Shown here piece by piece: positions 1 through 11,300 of a stretch of 64,000 nucleotides of DNA (its first letter is position 1; each line of letters opens with the position of its first letter). The position numbers were made by a program, and so were the translations under genes. The notes beneath the pieces are model-generated. The model did not search any database, was not told the origin of the DNA, and worked only from the letters and a program-made list of their open reading frames with translations. This DNA comes from Ophioderma brevispina (lineage: Eukaryota > Echinodermata > Ophiuroidea > Amphilepidida > Ophiodermatidae). The stretch lies in contig JAMKCH010012511.1 in assembly GCA_023653785.1 (NCBI GenBank), positions 1 to 64,000 of the forward strand. The letters are read 5' to 3'.

Positions 1-360
1 ATAGAGCAAAATATGTTGCAAAATGGCGGCCATTTTTGAAATGTCAAGATATCCGCCTGAAGGATACAATCTGCGACTTTCTGAATGCGGTATTTGTGTT
101 GCTTGCCATCAAAAACATGGGTATTGCCACCCATTTGACCTTCTATGTTGCTCAAGAAGTCAAGATACGAGCAAAATATGTTGAAATTGCGGCCATTTGA
201 AATCCAAGATGGTCGCCAAACGCAAGGGATAAAAAAATTGTAACAATTGATTTGGATTCTGGGACCATTATCTACATTTTAAGACCCAAAATTCCAATGT
301 AGCAAAAAAGCAACAAATGACCCACTGTCCCATACTATAGGCTACATTTCAAAGCTTTAT
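1..360 (+). repeat. 167-bp-type dispersed/tandem repeat, cluster 1
   Basis: The core AAAATGGCGGCCATTTTTGA starts at 20 and recurs in weaker form at about 184, a step of roughly 164 bp. The stretch that follows (236-360, with 'tacattttaagac' and 'ccatactatag') is also found after the cluster at 19.5-19.66 kb. The tandem units are therefore part of a longer dispersed element. This cluster has the same orientation as the one at 18.75 kb and the opposite orientation to the one at 16.05 kb. Confidence 0.75.
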
Positions 361-2436
361 TATTCTACTTTCTAATTTGTAGGAAAATTAAAAAAAACAT
401 TGTTTAATTAGCAAAAACTTTCACACCAAATATTAACGAAGGTAAATCAGGTGGAGTGGCGGTGGAGAAGTGGCGGTGGAGGAGTAGGTACAAACTCAAT
501 GGGAAAAGGAATTTATGTTTCTGACACATATTGTAAATTGTGTTTAATTAATACAAGCTAATACCGAATGTGCTTTTTAATTAATAAGATTAGTGCCTTC
601 CTCAGGTGCATGCTTGGGTAATTTCTGAAGCAAATTAAATTTAATTGTATTACCTTGCAATCAAAACCAGAATTAATGATTAGATTGATAAAAGTCACGA
701 CCGCTCATGTTCATGTATTACGAAAATTAACAAATCAGAAGGCATATTAATGTGCAATAAATTGTAAACAAAAGCAACTTAAATAAGCCCTGTAATCTTA
801 CAAAGGTCTATACAAAAATGGTGATTAATAAATTGGATTAATTAATAAAACCTTAAACACTATTGGTTGCTATACATGCTCAAAATTTTGATCTCACATT
901 GCTCCATTGCTCTGTTTATGGTAAGAAACATGAGATATGAATGCAGTATTCGTAATGAGCAGGTCACAGAAGCTGAAAAATGTTATAAAATACCCCTTTA
1001 ATATTACAGTGTGAGTTATCTCACAGAGTATCCTCACTATCCTGTTCATATGTTAATTGTACGTCATAGTGCCATTCATGACTATATTATACTGTATTCA
1101 TTCTCAATTTAGACACCCTATATGTATCCAAAGTTATTTAAAGAAACAAAGCTGTAACATTTGAAGTTTGACATAAAATTGATTTGGGCTTATCAAGACT
1201 ACACACATGTAGACGTAATGCTCTGCATTGATAGCACCAGTATTTTACGCCCACACACCCGATACCTTTTTAAAATGACTGGTAACATGTATCTGGCATA
1301 CACCGGACTTAACTGAGGTTGTCCCCAGACAACATAGTAGCTACGTTCTCACATTTTCATTCATTTGATTACACTGGGCCTTAAATGTTTTAAAAAAAAT
1401 TGTAATCTTTCTTTTTGTGCACCCTGTAATTACCATCTGCGCTCATCAAAACATATTATATTTTAGGAAGCTCATGTGTACCTGTTATAATATTCTTGGT
1501 TTTAAATTTTTACCACTTGGAAAAAACAATAAAGTAAAATGTGATTAACAACATCTGGTGTTTTTCATATATCATCCATATATTTAGTGACCACCTGTAT
1601 ACCATCCTGAAACTAGTATAGATGGATCCTTGAAACCATAAGCCTTTTCACAAATATATAGCTTTATGGGTGTCAGATGTATAGTTTTTAAACTACATAA
1701 TGTATAAAAAGTGCAAAGGAGGGTAAATAAAAAAATTGGGGTTTGTAACGCAAAGGTGTCCCATAAGACAAATGACAATATCTCTATTATATTCATTTAT
1801 TTACAAGTAATGAGACATTGTTTTGAATCCAGTAGCACCTTTAGTATATATTTTTTCAGCTAACTTTCAATATTTTTTGGTCAATTGATAATATATAAGG
1901 GCCTATATCCAACAGCAGAATGCAATTATTATCTAATATTTGTCATCACCAAGAAAAAACAATGATTATCTAATTGACAAATTTATTTCATACTATAATT
2001 AGAATTATAGACTTTAAACAAAATTTGAAGACGGCCATATTGGCTGCCATCTTGGCATAAAAAGATGATTTTTTAATTTAATATGTTTTGGTTTCATCCA
2101 CACAATTATTATATCATAGTCAAAGAGTGAATTTATCCCAACTTTGCCATTGTGGCGGAACTTTTGGGGGGCATTTTCCCTTTTGCCTGGCTGCCATCCT
2201 GCATCTGGAGCTAGATGCTTGGTAAGAGTTACTGATGGCTCTTGAAAACATTTTATGTTTTTCCTATATTCATGATTATTTTGGCTCAAAATTCCACTTT
2301 GTTAATAATTTTTCTTCGTAATAGAGATGGCCAAAGACTAGATGTTCAATTGGATTCTAGTCTGGGGACTCAATTCCTTGGCCATGTTGGCGATTAATAA
2401 AAAATTCCATAAACCTTTATTTAAAAAATTGTTTTG

Positions 2437-2472
<36 letters not shown>

Positions 2473-3864
2473 TCAAAAAACAAACAAAACAAACAAAATA
2501 AAACATTAAATGCATGTACATTGGCAAATATTTAGAAATTTGAAGTGAGAAAAGAATCTTTAAACTTTTTTTACAATTTACTTCCGAAAATGCCACATTT
2601 TCAGAGGGGGGCTCATTTTTTTTTAACTGTTTTTTTTTATACAGGGCAAAAGTTTGTTCTTCAACATCAAATTACGTCAGTCGCGCAATTGGTCGCCCAT
2701 GCAGTTCGAATTTTTGTCCCAGCACATGCAGTTTGTCCGTGTTGCCCTGACAATAGTTTGGGCTAATTGTTTGGCCGATAATATTGCATATTGGCAACAT
2801 GCTATTAGCTGTATTTTAATTCACAACGTCCTTGAGGTTTAAAAAGCTGACCTCCATTGACCCATTTCATAGTCCATTTTGGGCTTTACTATATTGCATC
2901 AGGAACGTGCTTGTGTTGCCGTGTGAGTAAGGTGATGTACGTCGGTTGTCGAAGTATACTTCTGCAGCTCCAAAATGTTCTCTGGTCAAGCCCAGCGTTG
3001 TATCATGAGACTTAATTGGTTAATATAATGTTAAGAATCTATCAACCTCATCTAATCATTTTTTTTTGGTCAAAATAAAGGCTGCTATTTCTAAGCAAAG
3101 CACAATACATAACATTGAAACTAACAGATGTATTTGTATAAGCTAGCTATGTAATGGGCGATTCGTTAGGCCAGAGAGCTAGAGGTTACGTGTTCGGGAT
3201 ATTAGTTAATTGTTCGTTCCGTTTTAATCACGACCACGCAATCGTGAAATCCATTTTGGCACATGTTAACATAGATCGAATGCATGGTTCTTTTTGTACA
3301 GTCAACCACTAGTACACCCACGTCCACATGGCCCTGCATTGTCGGGCCCATTGCATGTTTACATACTGTGACTGCCTCAAAAATAGGAAGTAAACTTGAC
3401 CTTAATCACTCTTACAACTTATAGTTGACTGTCCAAATCAAATAATACTGAACTTGACTTGCAGTATACGTAGAAATCACGGAAAAAGTGGTTCGGTAAG
3501 TGCCACTAAGTGGTCATTGTATATCACGGGTGGTCCTATCATGCAAATAAAAATCTATGCTGCCCATCAGGTCCAACATAAAGAAATATATTGCTATCAT
3601 AAGGTGTGAAATAGCATGCACGAGTGCTTTCCCTCTTCTCCAATTCAGTGGTTAGGGCCAATTTTGTTTCAGTTAAGCTTTGTCCTACGATGTCGTCCAC
3701 CACTATTTATCCGATCAATCCATGGGTCTGTCCACCCCGGGAAGACTTGTATTGAAAAGTACAACACACATGTCCACAATGGCTCATACGTTGTTTGTTT
3801 ACATGCTGTAACTGCCTCAAAAGTAAATACACTGCAAAAAAAAACGTGCTTATAAATTAAAACA

Positions 3865-3897
<33 letters not shown>

Positions 3898-4084
3898 AAA
3901 AACATTGTTGAAATGTTCTGTTTTAATATCTAACCACCTTATAGCTAACACATTTAACAATCAGACATGTTTTAGGGTTTGACATTAGATGTTTAACAGT
4001 TGATACCAACTGTTTAGGAATGAACTTGTCAAATCTCTAACACTAATTTGCAACACTTTCTAAACACTGTTTTTTGAGTCCAAG
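361..4084. other. AT-rich non-coding stretch
   Basis: No open frame here shows codon-like structure or a family I recognise. It holds a run of 29 T at 2439-2467 and a run of 26 A at 3871-3896. Two loosely similar segments sit near 3345-3400 and 3795-3840, sharing a 'gtttacat..ctgt.actgcctcaaaa' pattern. Confidence 0.5.
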
Positions 4085-4440
4085 TGTAAATCAAGTGAAA
4101 CTTAATTAACCTAAATCACATTTTAGTTTGGGACTAATAAGTTCAATGTTCACATTATTCTTGTAATATACTTGCTAATTTCATAAAAAATCAAGGCACA
4201 ACGCGTTTTGTGTATTGTAAATATCGTAGGGCATAATCCCAAAACCCCCCCACCCAAACCCCAAAAAATAAACACCAAAAAACCAAAACAAAATAACATA
4301 AACAAGCAGCACGCCAATCATGCCCCAATTGTTGACGGTTGTTGATAAAGCTATTCTAAATGTGTTGAAATGGCGTGGATTAGTGACCATCTCTCAATTC
4401 AGTGGTATATCTTGTTATATAAACATCTTTTCCATGATTA
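4085..4440 (+). repeat. Left arm of a large interrupted inverted repeat
   Basis: 4320-4440 is the reverse complement, with small changes, of 5310-5420. 4090-4240 is the reverse complement of 6290-6440; for example, 'tgtattgtaaatat' faces 'atatttacaatacaca'. About 65 bp of C/A-rich sequence at 4240-4305 is present only in this arm. Confidence 0.8.
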
Positions 4441-5309
4441 CGTCTTGTGTATTGAGTAGTGCTACTCCTGTCAAATGAAATTAAACACTAAAATGTTCAA
4501 CGAACATGCTGCTATGCAATCCTGTCTGTCCTTTGTGTGTCGAGGGTTTTGTACTGAGCAAAACTGAGGGACAACATTCTTTGTGGTATCACTTATTGAG
4601 GTCACAGCGATTTTTATTGCTTCCTCGGGTATAATAAAATAAGAGTTGGTTTATTTTTAAAAATATAAATGTATTATAGGTTCGATTTTCATGAAAACGA
4701 TGCATTTTTCAAAATGAGACACACACAAAAAACAATGGTCCTCAAATTGTATGTTTTTTATGTTTTAAAACATTTCAGTATTCAATGTGCTGTTTAAATG
4801 TAATATGTTCCTGTGTATGTGTGAGCCTCGTAACCCACTGTTATTCAATACCTACTACGGGAAAAATAACTTTGCCAACAACTTTTCTTACTTTTCTGCA
4901 CAGTATTCACACAAACATTTTGTACAGCAAAAGAATAGGGTTTTATTATTTATTACGTTTTCAAAATTTTAAAGCAACAAAATATGCCAACTGTTAGGAG
5001 CGTCCGTATCATGGATACACGCGGCCCCGGATCAGCACACTAATTGAATAAAATCCTGACACCACCAATGACTTGTGGATACGCTAAGAAGAAGAAGAAT
5101 CAAAGAGGTTGCTGGGAACAATTTTTATTTGTACGAAGTTAAAGTTTGAGTAGCTAATTGAACTCAAGAATATGCTCCAATTTGTTAGTTTATTACGTTA
5201 TCCTTGAATATTGAATTCTGCCTGAAAATTAGACTTCATATATGAAGCACATAATGTAGCACTACTCAAATGCAAATGCAAAGACTGTAATCACTGGACA
5301 ATATGTTAT

Positions 5310-6440
5310 ATAACAAGATTAGGCCACTTAATTGAGAGATGGTCACTCATCCACGCCATTTCACACCTTATGAATTGCTTTATCAACAACCCTCAACAAT
5401 GGCATGATTGGCAGTGCTGCTTGTTGTCCCGGCCGAACGAAGTTCGGGAGGGGACTATAAAATGGGCTCCGTCCGTATGTCCGTATGTATGTATGTCCGT
5501 ATGTATGTCCGTGATAAAAATGTTAACCCTGGAACATTTGGGCATATCTTTTTTTCTGGATGAGCTAGAGTAGCCAAACTTGGGTATATTGTAGGAGGGG
5601 AAACCCCCTACTAACCATGTAATTCATACCCCCAGGGTCCTCCCCTGGGTCTGTCAGGTGGTAGGGGGAAAAGGTCAAGGGAAAAGGGTCCATATTGCAC
5701 AGAAATGTCAACATTGTGACCATATTGTGTACGAGTTCCGTGAGGGCTACGATGATGTAACTTGGTGGAAAGAAGTAGGTTGATGAGTTCTCGACCTTAT
5801 TAGATTTTGGGTGTAAAATATGCTAATTAAGTATCTAATTTGCATAATTTATGAACATTTTCCTGCAAGGCCTGTGTACAAGTTTTCTGGAGTTCCGTAA
5901 GGCGTATAATGATGTAACTTGGTGGAAGGAAGCGGGCTGAAAAGTTCTCGACATGATTAGATTTTAGGCGTATTTCCAGCAAATTAAATATGCAAATGAG
6001 CTAATTAATATACAAATATCAGCGTATCAGGTGTGATTTTTTCAAAAATAGTGTTGCCAAATTGAATACATTATCATATTTTTACTAAATTTAGTGAATT
6101 ATCAGGGATTTTTGCATGATGAATTTTAAGATTTCTCGAGTCATTTCACCAAAAGGTAACCATTTTTTTAAAGTTATTTTTGGCGAGCTAGTGGTGGCCA
6201 AAATTAAGGGTGGACTGGTGCAGTTTTAGTTGTCACTTAGTGATCGCGATATTCGGCGGGGACATATTTTATGCATCGCGTAAATACGAGTTCGCCTTGT
6301 TTTATGTTATGTATCATGATATTTACAATACACAAAACCTCTTTTTCCTTGATTTTTATGAAATTGAGCAAGTGTATATATTTCAGTATTTAAAAGTGAA
6401 CATTTGAACTTATTAGTTACAACTAAATGTAATAAGACAA
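5310..6440 (-). repeat. Right arm of the inverted repeat, split by an insertion
   Basis: Its two parts, 5310-5425 and 6296-6440, are complementary to the left arm at 4085-4440. They are separated by the hairpin-ended element at 5426-6295. Joining the two parts matches the uninterrupted left arm, so that arm acts as an empty-site reference. Confidence 0.8.
5426..6295 (+). mobile_element. 870-bp non-autonomous element with terminal hairpin
   Basis: It begins with a hairpin: GTCCCGGCCGAAC, loop GAA, GTTCGGGAGGGGAC. A run of GTCCGTAT/GTAT microsatellite follows, then two copies of a roughly 155-bp unit (about 5720-5875 and 5876-6025) sharing 'gatgatgtaacttggtgga' variants. Near the right end, TTCGGCGGGGACATATTTTA echoes TTCGGGAGGGGACTATAAAA at the left end. 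The direct repeat CTTGTT flanks it at 5420-5425 and 6296-6301. It has no open frame of transposase size. A related element lies at 51.05-52.03 kb in the reverse orientation. The family name is unknown to me. Confidence 0.65.
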
Positions 6441-6449
6441 ATACAATAA

Positions 6450-6641
6450 AGGCTCTGGAATGCGCTACCCTACTCCATCCAGAATGCTTCCACTAAAGCA
6501 TCATTCACAAAGGCTCTCAAAAGTCAAAACTCATGTCTTTTCCAAAATATAGTTGCTGTTTGGGTTCACTCCATCTCTTTGCTTCTGTTTCTCTTTTCTA
6601 TCGTCTTGTATCCTTTGGCAATTAGGCGCTTTACAAATCCA

Positions 6642-6668
<27 letters not shown>
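6450..6668 (+). mobile_element. LINE 3' end (L2/CR1-like) with ATT microsatellite tail
   Basis: 6456-6545 translates as LWNALP followed by FTKALKS and a terminal LF. This is the WN.LP...FK..LK..LF pattern at the C-terminus of L2/CR1/Jockey-group ORF2 proteins. A short untranslated stretch ends in 'ggcgctttacaaatccaatt' and an (ATT)n tail at about 6641-6668. This is the usual 5'-truncated insertion form; the reverse transcriptase itself is absent. Confidence 0.65.
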
Positions 6669-6673
<5 letters not shown>

Positions 6674-6904
6674 ATGGTGTACATTAAAATACAATTTGAC
6701 TTGATTTCATATTTACCCCTGTACTAATTTACCCCCTTATTTTACAATGTTCCCCATATTTCCTCGAGGGGTTGGACCAAAAATTCTGATTTAGCACCCT
6801 TCAAACTGTAAGGAAACGTCTTCAAACCTTCCACAAACTTTGAGAATAGAATTCTCATTTATAACCCTACCATATTGTCTGTTTCGGGTCCTAGGCCTTT
6901 CAAA

Positions 6905-7532
6905 CACTGTAAAAAATTACAGTGCAATTTACAGGAAAATACTGTAAAAACTTCTCAAAACTTACAGTATTTGGCTGTAATTTGGAAATACAGGAAAAAA
7001 CTGTACAGTTATGTCCAATTTTCCAGGCCTTATAATGACAAATCTATAAGTGAAGAACTTTATTCGAAGAAAATTTAATGAGTATCACATTCATTAACAC
7101 TACTATTGAATTTTTCAATTATACCATTTATAAGTGCTAAAATATTGACAGGGAAAAATACTGTAAATTTTACAGGAAAATCCTGGCAGCAATTCTGCGA
7201 ACAAAACCCCGTAAAAATATAGCTTTTACAGGTTTTCATTCAATTTACTGCATATTTTACAGTTTGATGTAATACATTTTACAACAAACTGGCAAAATTT
7301 ACAGTCTATGCACTGCTAAAAAAAATTGGGATAGGCCTATTAAGTTGGGGTATCGTCAGTGCTTTTTTATTCTCCACACATTCACAATCTCGTAAAAATC
7401 CCAAATATAGAGTTGTTAAGCCGTTTTGATTAAATTAATTTTTACAGTATACTGTAAATTTTACGGTAAATTTGTTGGCAGAACTGCTGCCAGGATTTTA
7501 CTGTAAAATTTACAGTTTTTTTTTTTACAGTG
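6905..7532. mobile_element. Inverted-repeat element (MITE-like), CACTGTAAAA termini
   Basis: It starts CACTGTAAAAAA and ends TTTTTTACAGTG, which are inverse complements. Internal ACTGTAAATTTTACAG-type palindromes recur. 7160-7200 ('aaaatcctggcagcaattctgc') faces its reverse complement at about 7475-7500. There is no coding capacity. The superfamily cannot be set from the termini alone, because I see no clean target duplication. Confidence 0.65.
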
Positions 7533-8292
7533 AATTAAAACGTTCACAGGTTATTCGACTTGCTCACTTTTGGACAATCAGGCAACGTAAGTGCGTCAAA
7601 TTGCAAAACCAGAATGGGGGTAGAGTCCGGGGGTAAGAGTTCTGTATAGTTTCGGGTCCAAGTTGGTGATTGTTTTGGAAATCAGGTTAAAAATGCACAA
7701 TGCGCTTACGTTGCTGATCGTCCCCTGTATGTATCTAGAGTTAACGGGTTGTTGAATAACCTGTGATCGCTTTGTTCAATTTGAGAGGACCCGAATTACA
7801 ATAAGGAGTCGGCATTTTAATTTGACATCGCTCACAAGAGAAGAGTAATCACGTATAGACCCCGTTGGTAATAAGCCTGATTTTAAAGGTTTTTGCCCCT
7901 GCTGTCTTGAGAAAGGTATAATAAATTGATTTGTCCTGAATTTCTTACGCAGCTTATTTCAATTCGAACAAACAATGACACCTACTACCTATTCCTGACC
8001 TGTAGTTTAGGTGGATCATCAACCGGAATCATTACGCCTAACTCAGGGAGAAGTGCAACCCATCGCTATCATCCGCAGACTAGGAACTACAAAAGTTAAA
8101 TTGAGATCAGTGCCCAGAATTATCACCTATCATTCAATCAAGTCAAATGGTGGAAGTATGCAAGACTGCAGTGGTATATTGGGATGTTTGTGAAGCGTAC
8201 GTTGCTCTAATGACATAAACCTTCAAAATGGGTCGCACAGCAGTTTTGGTAACAACAATCGCCTCAAATCATCAGTACAGTAATGCAAAGGT
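7533..8292. other. Region upstream of the SLC25 gene
   Basis: No exon with a recognisable product was found. The first coding exon and promoter of the SLC25 gene should lie here or at the start of its first listed exon, but I cannot place the ATG or a transcription start. Confidence 0.4.
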
Positions 8293-8378
8293 TGTCCAGG
8301 TAGCCTGTTGAAGAGATCTCTGGCTGGTGGTTTTGCTGGTGGATGTTCTACCGTCATCGTCCCCTCGATACAATCAAG
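8293..8378 (+). CDS. SLC25 gene exon 1 (as found): first helix, repeat 1
   Basis: One frame reads LLKRSLAGGFAGGCSTVIV, then the next frame reads PLDTIK up to the GT at 8379. A GHP-type segment normally bridges these two parts, and here bases are missing between them. The start is uncertain: an in-frame TAA lies just upstream at about 8281. Confidence 0.65.
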
Positions 8379-11300
8379 GTAACCAAAAATAATTGATTTT
8401 GTTTTACGAATTTGAATATTGCATAGGCTCCCATATTTGCGAACGCAAGTCCTTGAACAAAACACTAAACCATCGAATGATACTGAAATTTTCGGTTCAA
8501 TTTATGGAAACTTAATCACGTACCAAACTTTGATACCAAACTTTGACCAAACTCTTTCAGCGGGCTCGGCATTTTTTTCCGGTAAGCGGAGCGCCTTAAG
8601 GTTCATGCTGTCTGTGTTAGCATGTAAAACTTGCGCTGCTCTAACTAGTCTTGATTGCTTGCCAATTCAGATTCGTTTCGATCCTCTCAATCCGGGTATT
8701 TCAGTTTTCATCCTGCATAGTACCTGTGCTAATCTGTCAATGTTGAAACAAATTGTTATATCAACATCGGATTGTAAGTAACTGTATGAGTCCTGTAAGA
8801 ACCAATCGAGCGTAAGACGAAAAGAGGAAGATGGAGTGTGGGTATGACATTACTTGGGGAGGTGTCGTCATATAGGGTGATCGAAATGAATATCATTAGA
8901 ACACCAATGCTCTTATATTTTTATTATTATTATTACTTCAGGTTAGACTTCAAACTGAGGACAATCTCGCAGGTAACACAACAAAGAATGGAATGTCTCA
9001 AAAAGTGAGTCTGCATTGGTTTGATATGTATAATGCTTATTTAATTTGAGCTTAGCTATTTCACACACTAATTAGAATGTAGATAAGCATTATTTATATT
9101 TAAAAAAACAATTATTTAGATTTCCTCGGGAAATCTGAGTCTGCCTTTAAAACTTACCGATTCAATAAAAGCTATTACTTTTGTGTGATATTGTTTTGTT
9201 TCTAATAATACTTCGATTTCAGGGGCGACAGAGAAGGGGAAGATTTTCGCGTCCACATTCCAACAACTTTCTACGGACTACTTTCAGTTGCGCCATTAAA
9301 ATACTACGATATGAGGTTTGTGATTGGTTACTTCATTTCAAAACTTTCGACGATTAACCATTTCAAAGAATAACTTCAAACATAAAAGCGGGCAAATGGT
9401 TAGTGCGATTGTGTGCTAAAATTGTCTCGCCCAAGTCAGTTGGGACCATATGAGCTAGGCAATGAAACACTCAAGCCGGTATAGTCAGGATTTTTTTTTT
9501 TGGGGGGGGGGGTTCTAAATGGGGATGGATTTTGAAAATTCCGCTTAAAAGGTAATAATAAAAATCACTTGTAAACTTTGAACGGAAATGGACCAATAAA
9601 GTATGATCAAAATGCCACAGAAGGTGATGGACATTACTTTGGGGATTTTTTTTTATTTTCTTGGGGGCTACGGACCTGAAAACGCTTTTATCAAAATATC
9701 GTCCACAGCTGCCCACAAGTGATTTTGCAAAGACTATTCGGAAAATCGTGACAAAAGTCAGTGCAGTTAGTTTGTTTTCTGTGTCGAGGATGAAATAGTG
9801 CATAATCAATATAGATATAATTACACATTATGCATGGATTTGTATTACTAATGGAAATATCAGAAGTATTTATTTCAAGGCGATCCTACAGTTAATTGAA
9901 TTTTTAAACTTCTACCACGACACGACGTCCTGACCATCCAGGATTTGAACCGTATAGACCTACGGTTAACTAGTCCGATACTCTACCAACTGAACTAATG
10001 GCTCAGATGGGGAAGATAGTTATATCAACCCTGTCAAATCTAAAATATTTGAAAAAGAAATTGCACTTCAAGCTCTTTCAAGTTCATGGTCCATTTTTTG
10101 TTGCAGGGAATGCGGGGTTTTTACAAAGGACTTTTGTTTCCCATGGTATCTGGTGTGCCGTGGTGTGCGGCCACATTTTATGGCTACAGCCTGGAGAACG
10201 AATGTTTTTGAAACAAAAATACCACAGGCCAGTTTTCGTAAGTCTTGCTTTTACTAATTAAGTTCATTGAGATATTTTATAAATTACTAAAAATGACATA
10301 TTTTTTAAAAGATACAATGTAAAAAATGACTTGCATTTGGCGGATACATGTTGTGATGTTTTTATGTGACTTTCAATAGAAATCAGAAGGTGATGTGTCT
10401 GGAGTTTGGCGGGAGTTTTCCAACGCCACCATATCGTGTCCGATAGAATAGTCAAATGTCTGCTTCAGGTGAGTCAGCCCTCTTCTTTTTTCACAAACCC
10501 ATAATTGACCATCGTGATTTTTAAGACACTGTCGGTTGATCTATCCAAATCTCAAAGATTTTGAAATTTCAGGACTAGCTTACATATGAAGGATAAGTTT
10601 GTAGAATTTATTTCTCCAGCTGAGAAATGGATATTAAACGAGAAAAAAAAAACAGCGTTCAAAGATTAAATCGCCATTCAATTGCGTGTGGTAATAAGTG
10701 TCCTACGTAATGACTAAATACCGACTGTGTTCTTTACTATGTTTTGCCTTTGGTCTTAACCTTGTAGGTATTATTACCTACCTCGATCATAGCAATACTT
10801 GTTAAAAATATGCAAAAATCTGATTTTTTTTTTCAATGTTTTCGACAGCAAAATCACAGATAGTGCCTTTAGTACTACGAATGTACAATGCATGTCTATG
10901 CAGTGCAAAATGAGATCATTTATTATGCAATAATGTCCATTGCGTTACGTTACCTTACCATTACTTTCTTCGTGTTCAGGTACCGCAAAATGGAGGTCGG
11001 ATTCAGCGGTGAAAATTAGGACCATTCCATCTGTGCTCGTCAGATTTACCTCGAGGGTGGATTCCTTCATGGTTACTTTAAGGATACTGGTGTCCGCCTG
11101 CTTTCGTCGTAAGTATCCTTACAAATTGCAGTCATGCCCATCGGAAGGTATTCAAGGTATAGCTGTATGTTCACGAGCCATAACATCTGTATAGTCAGGT
11201 GGAAGTAAATGGGCATTCGCCATGAAAGGTGGAAATGGCTTAGGTCTATAGACTTAGTATCGATCTCTTTACTGCATTAGACCTCAGCCAAATAGTGTTG

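Noticed and set aside
2660..2720. tRNA-like boxes near 'cgcgcaattggtcgcc' and 'gcagttcgaattt'
   Set aside because: The boxes are too close together for a tRNA, and no arms pair.
6641..6668. (ATT)n microsatellite as an independent feature
   Set aside because: Best explained as the tail of the LINE 3' end that precedes it.
9905..10005. tRNA gene on minus ('ttagttcagttggtagagt', 'ggttcaaatcc')
   Set aside because: A and B boxes are good, but the anticodon stem pairs only in the middle and the acceptor stem is mismatched at its end. More likely a tRNA-derived SINE head.
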